Shown piece after piece: positions 1-6,360 of a DNA stretch of 14,653 nucleotides. A program made the position numbers and the translations under genes. Every line of letters starts with the position of its first letter. Position 1 is the stretch's first letter. The stretch comes from an uncultured Planctomycetaceae bacterium (GTDB taxonomy: Bacteria > Planctomycetota > Planctomycetia > Pirellulales > Pirellulaceae), in contig CAIYOB010000394.1 in assembly GCA_903927685.1 (NCBI GenBank), forward strand, positions 1-14,653, written 5' to 3'. Below the pieces are notes generated by a model, which made no database searches, was not told the origin of the DNA, and worked only from the letters and a program-made list of their open reading frames with translations.

Positions 1-442
1 CGGCATCGGTGAATTCCGCCTGCGGAAGATTGAGGATCCGCAACCGCTTCAGGTGCGTGAGCTTGCAGATGCCGGCCGTGGTGACCGCGGCACCGCGCAG
101 CCGGAGATGCTCCAGTCCGGCCAGGCGGCTCAGGTGGTCCAAGCCCGCGTCGGTGATCGAGCCCTGTTCGATCAGCAATTCGCGGAGCGCGGTCAAGTCG
201 CCAAGCTGGCGCAGGTCTTCGTCCGTCACCGGTTCCGACTCGATGGCGATCCAGTCGGTCTGGCCCGCGCGGACCGAGGCCGCCTGCCGGGCCAAGAGGC
301 TCGGGCGAGGCGGCTCCGCACGGTCAGTGCGGGCATCGCGAGCTGGCGAGCAGCCGGACAGCAGGGTGCCGATACCGATGCCCAGAGTGAGAATCGCTTT
401 GGATATCAAACCCACGGGCGGAACCCTCGACAGCGTATGCAT
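1..442 (-). CDS. Leucine-rich-repeat lipoprotein, 3' end cut by the window edge
   Basis: The reverse strand reads open from an ATG at 442 to the window edge, giving 147 residues. A hydrophobic stretch at about residues 11-28 ends in the lipobox LLSGC with Cys31 as lipidation site, so export and lipid anchoring to a membrane are expected. From about residue 62 there are leucine-rich repeats of roughly 24 residues, with units such as VTDEDLRQLGDLTALREL and ITDAGLDHLSRLAGLEHL. This TD(x)2L(x)2L pattern is common in planctomycete surface LRR proteins, which probably bind other proteins; the partner is unknown. The start lies 8 nt after the stop of the zinc protein gene upstream, so it is probably the last visible gene of the operon that begins with rpmG. 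A lipoprotein directly after cytoplasmic genes is odd and may only be read-through. The plus-strand frames here are shadows. Confidence 0.85.
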   Translation of the reverse strand, partial: MHTLSRVPPVGLISKAILTLGIGIGTLLSGCSPARDARTDRAEPPRPSLLARQAASVRAGQTDWIAIESEPVTDEDLRQLGDLTALRELLIEQGSITDAGLDHLSRLAGLEHLRLRGAAVTTAGICKLTHLKRLRILNLPQAEFTDA

Positions 443-450
443 CTTTCGCC

Positions 451-921
451 CTACCGCCGGCACTCCGGGCAGTACTGCCGGTAGCCTGCCAGGCCGTCGC
501 CGGACCGCAACTTGAGCTGCAGCACGGAGCCGCACTTGGGACAATATTCCGCCGGCCCGATCGCCCCACCGGACTCGCGCTTGCCCTGGCACGCCACGCA
601 CAACGTGACGCTCGGCAGCAGCTGGACGCGTTCCGGCGGGATCGGCTGGTTGCAGGCTTCACAGCGTCGCTTGCCGCTCCAGGCTTCGTCATCGTCGTCC
701 GGTAGGGACGCGAGCGTCAGCCCGGTGCGGCCGCATTCCCCGCACGGCATGCGGCTGACACTGGACCGGAACAGTTCGGCCACCATGTCCGCGTCCGGCT
801 GTTTGTCCCGCCGCAGCATGCCCAGCGACTGCAGGCGCTGGAGCATCTCGGGCACCCCGTGCATGACACTCGCCCGGCAGTGCGGGCAAGTCAGTTGGAC
901 CCACTCGCTGTGCATGTTCAT
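451..921 (-). CDS. Small zinc-ribbon protein with a DksA/TraR-like C4 finger
   Basis: A 156-residue soluble protein with six CxxC pairs: Cys12/15, Cys60/63, Cys87/90, Cys108/111, Cys127/130 and Cys151/154. These are enough for three four-cysteine zinc sites. The middle one, residues 87-111 (CEACNQPIPPERV, then LCVACQGK), matches the zinc finger of DksA/TraR-type RNA polymerase-binding proteins. The long coiled coil with the acidic tip of true DksA is missing, so ppGpp-type control of polymerase is not implied. The first and last pairs look like ordinary zinc ribbons (LTCPHC, YCPKCGS, YCPECRR). The ATG at 921 overlaps the stop of the methyltransferase gene as ATGA, which suggests coupled translation and fixes the start. 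A longer frame reaching to 1389 exists but would overlap that gene and looks like shadow sequence. Exact role unknown; nucleic-acid or ribosome contact is plausible from the fold and the neighbours. Confidence 0.85.
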   Translation of the reverse strand: MNMHSEWVQLTCPHCRASVMHGVPEMLQRLQSLGMLRRDKQPDADMVAELFRSSVSRMPCGECGRTGLTLASLPDDDDEAWSGKRRCEACNQPIPPERVQLLPSVTLCVACQGKRESGGAIGPAEYCPKCGSVLQLKLRSGDGLAGYRQYCPECRR

Positions 922-2057
922 GCTTCCGGAGCCTGATCCATCCGGCGGCGTGTGCCGCTTTGCCGCGTGCGTTGGCGTTGGGCCTTGGGGCGGCGCAGTT
1001 CGCGGCTCCGCAACGCCGCCACACAGATTTCCTGCCGATCGAAGGCCAACTGGCGGGCATTCACGTAGTGATAGCCCCACGCCCGGACCCGCTCCAGGTA
1101 CTCCGGGATCGCCTCGGCCAAATTCCAATCCGGCATCTTCAGCGTCAACAGCAGGCCGCGAATATGGACCTGCCGATTGGTCACAATGTTCTCGACCGTA
1201 TCCAACGTATGGGCGGGCGCGACGTTCGAATCGGCCGTCAGCCAGCGAACGCCGCGGAATTCGCTGCGTTTCAGCGCAGCGGTGCGGGCGCGGATGTGGG
1301 TATAGTTCGGATGCGTCAGAACAGTCGGGTCCATTTCCGCCGGATCGATCCCGATCACGTGCAGCCCACGTTCCAGCAGGGCCTGGCACGAGCCGCCGGG
1401 GGCGCTGCCGATCTCGACACAGCGGTCGCCCGGCTGGATGGGCAGCCGCGACCAGAGCAGCGCCTCGACGGTCTTCAGGTACGAACGGGATACGGCCTCC
1501 TCAGGCCGCGCGATTTTCGGCACGCCGCCCGGCCAGCGGGATGGCATGCTGGACGCCCGGTGACAACCGATCCACCACTGGTCAGGCTCGACCAGCATAC
1601 AGTCCAGGATGCGATGCCCGGCCTTGGCCACCCGGTTCACCAGCGGCGGACTCAGGCGTTGCGGAGCGGCGGGCATCCGCCCGGCGATCACTTGGCCGAC
1701 TTCTTCGGCCAGCGGCGTCAGCCCCGGTTCAAAACCGTCCTCGCCGGGCAGGGCCGCGTCGCGCTGCCAGACGTGCAAGTGATCAAACGTCTGGTCGCCG
1801 ACCAGCTCCCACAACGCCGCGGCCAGCCCCTCCGCCGTGTTGCCCTGGACTTTGCCCAAGGACACGCCCTGCGTGCGGGCAAACACGGACCGCAACTCGG
1901 CCTCCTCGTCCGCCGCCTCGTCTTCCGGCACCTTGAACGTCACAAAGCCGGGGCGCGAATAGGCGAACCGGAATCCCTCGTGCTCGCGGGCGATCTCCTG
2001 CTTGAGGACATTCTCCACGCCGTGCTGACAGACGGTAAAAACAAAGCCGGAATTCAT
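918..2057 (-). CDS. rlmM: RlmM-like SAM-dependent 23S rRNA 2'-O-methyltransferase
   Basis: A 379-residue protein, close to the length of E. coli RlmM, which methylates the 2'-OH of C2498 in 23S rRNA. The N-terminal half fits a THUMP-type RNA-binding region (starts MNSGFVFTVCQHGVENVLKQ). The C-terminal half is an RrmJ/FtsJ-type Rossmann methyltransferase. It has the SAM-binding loop VEIGSAPGGS at 214-223, GIDPAEMDP at 236-244, TADSN with Asp276, LLLTLKMPDW with Lys307, and ARQLAFDRQE with Glu343. Lys195, Asp276, Lys307 and Glu343 can form the K-D-K-E tetrad of 2'-O-methyltransferases. The ARQL(x)2DR(x)E stretch is what points to RlmM rather than to RlmE. The basic C-terminal tail (about 350-372) could contact RNA. 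The gene starts 8 nt after recJ and overlaps the next gene by 4 nt. Family assignment is firm; the exact target nucleotide is inferred. Confidence 0.85.
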   Translation of the reverse strand: MNSGFVFTVCQHGVENVLKQEIAREHEGFRFAYSRPGFVTFKVPEDEAADEEAELRSVFARTQGVSLGKVQGNTAEGLAAALWELVGDQTFDHLHVWQRDAALPGEDGFEPGLTPLAEEVGQVIAGRMPAAPQRLSPPLVNRVAKAGHRILDCMLVEPDQWWIGCHRASSMPSRWPGGVPKIARPEEAVSRSYLKTVEALLWSRLPIQPGDRCVEIGSAPGGSCQALLERGLHVIGIDPAEMDPTVLTHPNYTHIRARTAALKRSEFRGVRWLTADSNVAPAHTLDTVENIVTNRQVHIRGLLLTLKMPDWNLAEAIPEYLERVRAWGYHYVNARQLAFDRQEICVAALRSRELRRPKAQRQRTRQSGTRRRMDQAPEA

Positions 2058-2065
2058 GCTACCTA

Positions 2066-3832
2066 CTACCGCCCCGCCAGCGCCGGGACATTGGAGGAAC
2101 GCCAGTCGACCAGGTGCATCTCGACGCTGCGGCGGCCGTTAAAGTCGTTAATCACGGGCCGGAAGGCGAGATCCAGCGTCTGCAGGCGCGCCAGATCGTC
2201 GGCCGCTTCGCCTTGGCCAAACGCGACTCCGCGGACCGTCACGCCGTGCTGCCGGACGCGGACTGCCAGGTGCCGCTCGCCGTTGCCCATCCGCCGCGGG
2301 GCGTCCGCCAGGGTCACGCCGCTGGCGCACAGCACCGGCCGCGGGTTGGCGTTGCCGAACGGAGCCAGCTGCTCGATCTGTTCGACGGTCCGAAGCGTCA
2401 ATTGGCTGAGCGTCGCCTCGGCGTCAATGTGAACTTCGGCGACGCGATCCTCTTGCGACAGCTCGCTCGCGACGTGCTCGCAGAACTCCGCCCGAAACGC
2501 GTCCAGCTTGGATTCCAGGATCCGCAAACCGGCCGCCGCCGCGTGGCCGCCGTGCGAGACCAAGTGCCGGTCGCACGCCGCCAAGGCCCGATGCAGATTC
2601 AGCCGGCCCGCGGTCCGCGCCGACCCGATTCCCGGCTTGGCACCGACCTGGTCCCAGGAGATGATCACCACGGGACGGTGGTACTTCTCCGCCAACCGCC
2701 CCGCGACGATCCCGATCACGCCCGGATGCCAGGCCACTCCGGCCAACACCAGCGCCGGATCGGACTCCGGGTCGAACTGCTCTTTGATTTGCTTGTTGGC
2801 CGCCAGCAGCACGCTCCGCTCCAGCGTCTCCCGGCTGCCATTCAACTCGTGGATGTACTCCGCCAAGCTGGCGGCGCGGCTGGGCGATTCGGTCGTCATC
2901 AACTCGACGCCCAACTGGGCCTGTCCCAAACGTCCGGCGGCATTCAGTCGCGGCGCGAGCATGAACGCGATGTCTTCGGCGCTCAATTGTGGCTTTTGGT
3001 CCAAGCTGGTCACGCGCAACAGGGCGGCGATTCCCGGCAGCGGCCGTTCGCGCAAGCTGACCAGCCCGTGCCGGACCAGAATTCGGTTCTCGTCCAGCAA
3101 GGGCACGACGTCGGCCACCGTCCCGACCGCGGCCAGGCCGACGGCCGCCAGCAAGAAATCCCGCATCGCCGGCTTGACCCGCTTCGCCTCGCTGGCTCGC
3201 TGGCACAAGGCCCAAGCGAGCTTGAAAGCTACGCCGGCGCCACACAAGCCGCCAAACGGGTAAGCGCTGCCGGGCAGACGCGGATGGACGATCCCCGCTG
3301 CCGCCGGAAGGGACTCGCCGTCGTCCAACTCGTGGTGGTCGGTGACGATCAGCTCGAGATTCAGCTCCCGAGCGACCTGGGCTTCCGCGACACTGCCGAT
3401 CCCACAATCGACGGAGATCACCATCGAGGCCCCGCGCTGCGCCAGCTTTTGCAGCGCGTCGGAGTTCAAGCCGTAGCCTTCCTCCAGCCGATTGGGCACG
3501 TAGTAACTGACGCTCGCGCCCAGCAAGCGCAGGCAACAGTACAGCAGCCCGGTCGCCGTCATCCCATCGGCGTCATAGTCGCCGTAGATCACGATCCGGC
3601 GTCCCTGCTGGACCGCCGCATGCACCCGATCGGCCGCCGCCGTCAGCCCCGGCAATAACTCCGGGTCGCGCAGCCCCGTCAGCTTGGCATCCAAGAACGA
3701 GTTGGCCTGTTCCGGATCCGCAATGCCGCGTGCTAAGAGCAGTTTAGCCACGACCGGGGACACACCCGCAGCTCGCTCCAAAGCCGCAATGCGAACCTCG
3801 TCGTGCGGTCGTATCCGCCAACGCCTCTCCAT
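2066..3832 (-). CDS. recJ: Single-stranded-DNA-specific exonuclease RecJ
   Basis: A 588-residue protein, close to E. coli RecJ (577). RecJ degrades single-stranded DNA 5' to 3' in RecF-pathway recombination, mismatch repair and base excision repair, using Mn/Mg. The DHH core is complete: DYDADG at 85-90, VDCGIG at 141-146, TDHH at 164-167, and the later RLNAAGR at 295-301. The DHHA1 domain carries HPGVIGIVAGRL at 369-380 and SHGGHAAAAG at 426-435. The rest, to 588, fits the OB-fold DNA-binding domain. The start at 3832 has GGGAG about 10 nt upstream, and that Shine-Dalgarno region is part of a perfect 15-bp tandem duplication. The gene follows rpmG by 61 nt and precedes the methyltransferase by 8 nt. 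The long plus-strand frame covering it is antisense shadow. Confidence 0.97.
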   Translation of the reverse strand: MERRWRIRPHDEVRIAALERAAGVSPVVAKLLLARGIADPEQANSFLDAKLTGLRDPELLPGLTAAADRVHAAVQQGRRIVIYGDYDADGMTATGLLYCCLRLLGASVSYYVPNRLEEGYGLNSDALQKLAQRGASMVISVDCGIGSVAEAQVARELNLELIVTDHHELDDGESLPAAAGIVHPRLPGSAYPFGGLCGAGVAFKLAWALCQRASEAKRVKPAMRDFLLAAVGLAAVGTVADVVPLLDENRILVRHGLVSLRERPLPGIAALLRVTSLDQKPQLSAEDIAFMLAPRLNAAGRLGQAQLGVELMTTESPSRAASLAEYIHELNGSRETLERSVLLAANKQIKEQFDPESDPALVLAGVAWHPGVIGIVAGRLAEKYHRPVVIISWDQVGAKPGIGSARTAGRLNLHRALAACDRHLVSHGGHAAAAGLRILESKLDAFRAEFCEHVASELSQEDRVAEVHIDAEATLSQLTLRTVEQIEQLAPFGNANPRPVLCASGVTLADAPRRMGNGERHLAVRVRQHGVTVRGVAFGQGEAADDLARLQTLDLAFRPVINDFNGRRSVEMHLVDWRSSNVPALAGR

Positions 3833-3835
3833 GAC

Positions 3836-3865
3836 GGCTGTGCTCCCTGCGGCTGTGCTCCCTGC
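3836..3865. repeat. Perfect 15-bp tandem duplication in the recJ leader
   Basis: The 15-mer GGCTGTGCTCCCTGC occurs twice head to tail, at 3836-3850 and 3851-3865. On the coding (minus) strand each copy contains GGGAG, so the recJ leader carries two Shine-Dalgarno-like sites, about 10 and 25 nt before the ATG at 3832. It looks like a replication-slippage duplication, either neutral or affecting recJ translation. Confidence 0.85.
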
Positions 3866-3893
3866 CGCCCGTGGCCCAAGCGAAACTCGCTCC

Positions 3894-4064
3894 CTACTTC
3901 TTCTTCTCGGCGTGAACCGTATGTCGCCGCAGCCGGGGACAATACTTCTTGAGCTTCAGCTTCTCGCCACCCGGCTTGCGACGAAGCGCATAGTTGTAGT
4001 CGCCCGTTTCCTCGCACACCAGAAAGACGACTTCCGCCTTCTTTCCCTTACCTTTTTTGCCCAT
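3894..4064 (-). CDS. rpmG: 50S ribosomal protein L33
   Basis: A 56-residue basic protein starting [20 protein letters not shown] and ending [11 protein letters not shown], matching bacterial L33 in length and layout (basic start, GxYxY strand, [15 protein letters not shown] core, Lys-rich end). L33 sits near the E site of the large subunit. Zinc-binding L33 has two CxxC pairs; zinc-free L33 has none. This one keeps a single Cys at each place (Cys17 and Cys42), an intermediate state that probably does not bind zinc in the usual way. The ATG at 4064 has AGGTGA 5 nt upstream on the minus strand. It is the first gene of the operon running to recJ and beyond, and has a probable promoter at 4109-4154. 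The gene is short and easily missed. Confidence 0.93.
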   Translation of the reverse strand: MGKKGKGKKAEVVFLVCEETGDYNYALRRKPGGEKLKLKKYCPRLRRHTVHAEKKK

Positions 4065-4108
4065 TCTACTCACCTACTCCCATTACAGACAGACGTTTGC
4101 GATGCGGT

Positions 4109-4154
4109 ATTCTAATCGAAAACGGCCTGTTCGCGACAGAGGCGAATAAAAAAA
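4109..4154 (-). promoter_or_regulatory. Probable promoter of rpmG with A/T-tract (UP-like) element
   Basis: On the minus strand TAGAAT (4114 to 4109) matches the -10 consensus at 4 of 6 positions. The -35 position 17 bp away (4132-4137, GTCGCG) is poor. An uninterrupted run of eight T at 4154-4147 on that strand lies near -48, where an UP element would bind the alpha subunit of RNA polymerase. That would suit a ribosomal-protein gene with a weak -35. The leader to the rpmG ATG would be about 40 nt. The rest of the 276-bp gap to 4340 shows no gene. Confidence 0.35.
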
Positions 4155-4232
4155 AGCTGGCGGCGGGGCGACGCGATCGGAATAATCGAGAAACGGCTTG
4201 GCGAATAACAGCTTCGGGCACAAACCGAGTAG

Positions 4233-4246
4233 CCGCAAGTCGTTTC
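4233..4246. repeat. 14-bp direct repeat, copy 1 of 2
   Basis: CCGCAAGTCGTTTC here is identical to 5968-5981. The two copies flank the toroid-protein gene at 4341-5909. The second copy overlaps the right arm of the hairpin at 5946-5975. Chance similarity cannot be excluded in a window this long. Confidence 0.5.
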
Positions 4247-4340
4247 CAACAATTATCTTGTGGACCTTGCGTTCGTCGCCGGATCGGTTAATCTAACCAC
4301 ATCGATCTCGGGCGACGGGGCCAAGCGGAGCAGCAGAGAA

Positions 4341-5909
4341 ATGAGCGCTGAACTGAAGCAGCAGGCAATGGAAGCCAGGGCGGCGGAAGCGGAGGCCGAG
4401 GAATACGACGAGGACGAGGAATTGGAGGAGGAGGCCGTCGGACATCGCTTCCTGTTCTTCACCGCCATGCCGGCCTGGCTGGTCAGCATGGTCGTTCACG
4501 CCGTCGCCTTGCTGGTCATGGCGATGATTACGGTGGGCGGCAACGTCGAGCAGGTCAAGGCGGTGATCACGGCCGCGCCGGGCGAGGAACTCGAGGAAAT
4601 CGAGGAGTTCGAGGAGCAGTTGACGCCGCCGGTGGACGTCGAAGCGGTGGTTTCCGACACGACCATCCCGATGGACGTCATCAGCGAGGCCATCCCGCAG
4701 GACGTCACCGAAGTGGTGGTGGCCAACGATGTCGATCAGGCCGCAATCTCGGTCGAACTGGTGGACTTTGGCCAGGAGACGGCTCCCCGCAACGACTTGA
4801 TGAAGGACGTGGGCAGCTATAAAGGCTCGGGCTACGAAGGTCGCGGCAGTTCCGAAGGCCGAGCCCGTCTGGCACGCTCCGAGGGCGGCAACGACGCGAG
4901 TGAAGCCGCCGTGGCAGCGGCCTTGCGGTGGATCGCGGACCATCAATTGCAGGATGGCGGTTGGAGCTTCGATCATCGGATCGGGCCGATCTTGAACAAC
5001 CGCCCCCGCACGTCCGATCATCCGGGCACCAGCGCCCAAGCCCGCCGGGCCGCCACCGCGATGGCCATCCTGCCGTTCCTGGGGGCCGGCCAGACGCACA
5101 AGGCCGGCGAGTACAAGCCGACGGTCCAAGGCGGCTTGACCTACCTGATCAACAATATGAAGCCGGACGGCTCGCTGCACGAAGCCCAAGGCAATATGTA
5201 CTCGCACGGGTTGGCCGCGATCGCCTTGTGCGAAGCCTACGGGATGACGCACGACAAGGCGCTGATGGTGCCCGCCCAGGCGTCCCTGAACTTCATCTCC
5301 TATGCCCAAGACCCAATCGGCGGCGGCTGGCGGTATTCGCCCCGCCAGCCGGGTGATACGTCCGTCGTCGGCTGGCAATTGATGGCCCTCAAGAGCGGGC
5401 ACATGTCGTATCTGCAGGTCAATCCGCTGACGATCCGCGGCGCGATCAAGTTCCTGGACACCGTCCAAGCCAATAGCGGTTCGTTCTACGGCTATACCGA
5501 CCCCGGACAGGGCCCCGCAACCACCGCGATCGGCTTGCTGTGCCGGATGTACCTGGGCTGGAAGCACGAAAACGAGGCCCTGCAGCGCGGCGTGGAATGG
5601 CTCAGCAACCAGGGCCCGTCGCTGGGCAACGGCGCGAACATGTACTACAACTACTACGGCACCCAGGTCTGCCGGCAGTATGGCGACGAGGTCTGGGAGA
5701 AGTGGAACTCGAAGATGCGCGACTTCCTGGTCGAAAACCAGGCGAAAGAGATGCCGGCTGCAGGCAGCTGGTACTTTGCCGGCGGCCACGGCGCCGAAGC
5801 CGGCGGACGACTGTACAACACGTCGCTGGCCACGATGGTGCTGGAAGTCTACTACCGGCACATGCCGATCTACCAACAACAGGCGACAAAGGAAGATTTC
5901 CCGCTGTAG
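4341..5909 (+). CDS. Membrane-anchored prenyltransferase/squalene-oxidase-repeat protein
   Basis: With the ATG at 4341 (GGAG 10 nt upstream) the protein is 522 residues; an alternative start at 4260 adds 27 residues and has no good ribosome site. Residues 1-45 are cytoplasmic and very acidic (DEDEELEEEA around 24-33). Residues 46-65 form one membrane helix (WLVSMVVHAVALLVMAMITV), followed by another acidic stretch (EELEEIEEFEEQ, 82-93). From about 187 to 512 there are alpha/alpha-toroid repeats with the Gly-rich turns of this superfamily: QDGGWSF 204-210, GGGWRYSPRQPGD 327-339, GSFYGYTDPGQG 380-391 and GSWYFAGGHG 475-484. Each is followed by a small-residue helix such as ATTAIGLLCRMYLGW. The DxDD acid of squalene-hopene cyclases is absent; the matching place reads PGDTSVVGW. 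It is therefore probably not a terpene cyclase. Such anchored toroid proteins are common in planctomycetes and their function is not known to me. Confidence 0.88.
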   Translation: MSAELKQQAMEARAAEAEAEEYDEDEELEEEAVGHRFLFFTAMPAWLVSMVVHAVALLVMAMITVGGNVEQVKAVITAAPGEELEEIEEFEEQLTPPVDVEAVVSDTTIPMDVISEAIPQDVTEVVVANDVDQAAISVELVDFGQETAPRNDLMKDVGSYKGSGYEGRGSSEGRARLARSEGGNDASEAAVAAALRWIADHQLQDGGWSFDHRIGPILNNRPRTSDHPGTSAQARRAATAMAILPFLGAGQTHKAGEYKPTVQGGLTYLINNMKPDGSLHEAQGNMYSHGLAAIALCEAYGMTHDKALMVPAQASLNFISYAQDPIGGGWRYSPRQPGDTSVVGWQLMALKSGHMSYLQVNPLTIRGAIKFLDTVQANSGSFYGYTDPGQGPATTAIGLLCRMYLGWKHENEALQRGVEWLSNQGPSLGNGANMYYNYYGTQVCRQYGDEVWEKWNSKMRDFLVENQAKEMPAAGSWYFAGGHGAEAGGRLYNTSLATMVLEVYYRHMPIYQQQATKEDFPL

Positions 5910-5945
5910 TGCGGGCCGGGCGGTGCCGAGAATACGAGCGGTTTC

Positions 5946-5975
5946 ACTTGCGGACGGGGCTGACCGTCCGCAAGT
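5946..5975. terminator. Hairpin between convergent genes, possible two-way terminator
   Basis: A perfect 12-bp stem, ACTTGCGGACGG paired with CCGTCCGCAAGT, with a 6-nt loop (GGCTGA). It lies 36 nt after the toroid gene's stop and 9 nt after the pilin-like gene's stop on the other strand. There is only a short T run after it on the plus strand (CGTTTC), so it is not a textbook intrinsic terminator. It could instead protect 3' ends or be a REP-like palindrome. Confidence 0.5.
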
Positions 5976-5981
5976 CGTTTC
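5968..5981. repeat. 14-bp direct repeat, copy 2 of 2
   Basis: Identical to 4233-4246 (CCGCAAGTCGTTTC). It starts inside the right arm of the 5946-5975 hairpin and ends 3 nt before the pilin-like gene's stop codon. Confidence 0.5.
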
Positions 5982-5984
5982 AGC

Positions 5985-6206
5985 CTACCTGCCGCCACGG
6001 TTTCCGCCGCCGCTTGCGTCGCTGCCACTGCCACTCGAGCTGCCGCCCAGCCCACCCGCCGCGTTCTCGAACGGCGTCCGAGTGCCGACTCCCAGGGCCG
6101 CCACCGCCACGACACAGACCATCGCGATGAAGGCCAACATAAAAGCGTATTCCACCATCGTCGCACCACGTCTCAGGCCGGCTGTCCGGCGAAGATCAAG
6201 CGTCAT
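5985..6206 (-). CDS. Flp/Fap-type pilin-like protein with Gly/Ser-rich tail
   Basis: A 73-residue protein with a short basic leader (MTLDLRRTAGLRRG) followed by ATMVEYAFMLAFIAMVCVVA. This is the type IVb (Flp) prepilin layout: cleavage after Gly14, Glu at position +5 (Glu19) followed by Tyr20, then one hydrophobic helix. A TadV-type prepilin peptidase would cut the leader, and the subunit could assemble into a Tad pilus or pseudopilus. From residue 41 the tail is Gly/Ser/Asn-rich (GGLGGSSSGSGSDASGGG), which is unusual and suggests a flexible exposed end. The ATG at 6206 has GGGGGA about 8 nt upstream. No tad or cpa genes are in the window. It lies 152 nt downstream of the beta-helix gene on the same strand, but functional linkage is not evident. 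Small genes of this sort are easily missed. Confidence 0.75.
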   Translation of the reverse strand: MTLDLRRTAGLRRGATMVEYAFMLAFIAMVCVVAVAALGVGTRTPFENAAGGLGGSSSGSGSDASGGGNRGGR

Positions 6207-6291
6207 CGGTCGTTCCCCCAGGGCCCTTGGCCAGAGAAGTTCAAGCGGAAAGGGCTACACGCAGCATACCACGCGGCCCAACGCCGGGACC

Positions 6292-6360
6292 TCAGGGGAA
6301 CCCCTGACAACCGACACCGAAAACCACTAGCCAGGCGGGATTCTATCCCTGATCGGTGTC
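6292..6360 (-). other. Inverted repeats between the beta-helix and pilin-like genes
   Basis: Two palindromic elements lie in the 152-nt gap. TCAGGGG (6292-6298) pairs with CCCCTGA (6301-6307). GACACCGA (6313-6320) pairs with TCGGTGTC (6353-6360) and encloses GGGAT/ATCCC. The second overlaps the beta-helix stop codon. No T tract follows either on the minus strand. They may weaken transcription between the two genes or stabilise mRNA ends; this is not established. Confidence 0.35.

Noticed and set aside
451..1389. Long form (312 codons) of the zinc protein
   Set aside because: The extra part overlaps the methyltransferase gene out of frame and lacks pattern. The ATGA overlap at 921 gives a natural start.
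2066..3832. Several long frames overlapping recJ on both strands
   Set aside because: High-GC shadows; only the recJ frame carries the DHH and DHHA1 motifs.
4141..4170. T8 run on the minus strand as a terminator
   Set aside because: No stem precedes it, and no gene on that strand ends there. It fits an A/T promoter element better.
4293..5879. 528-codon minus-strand frame
   Set aside because: Antisense to the toroid gene; rich in His, Arg and Val as expected from the reverse of GC-rich codons, with no family likeness.
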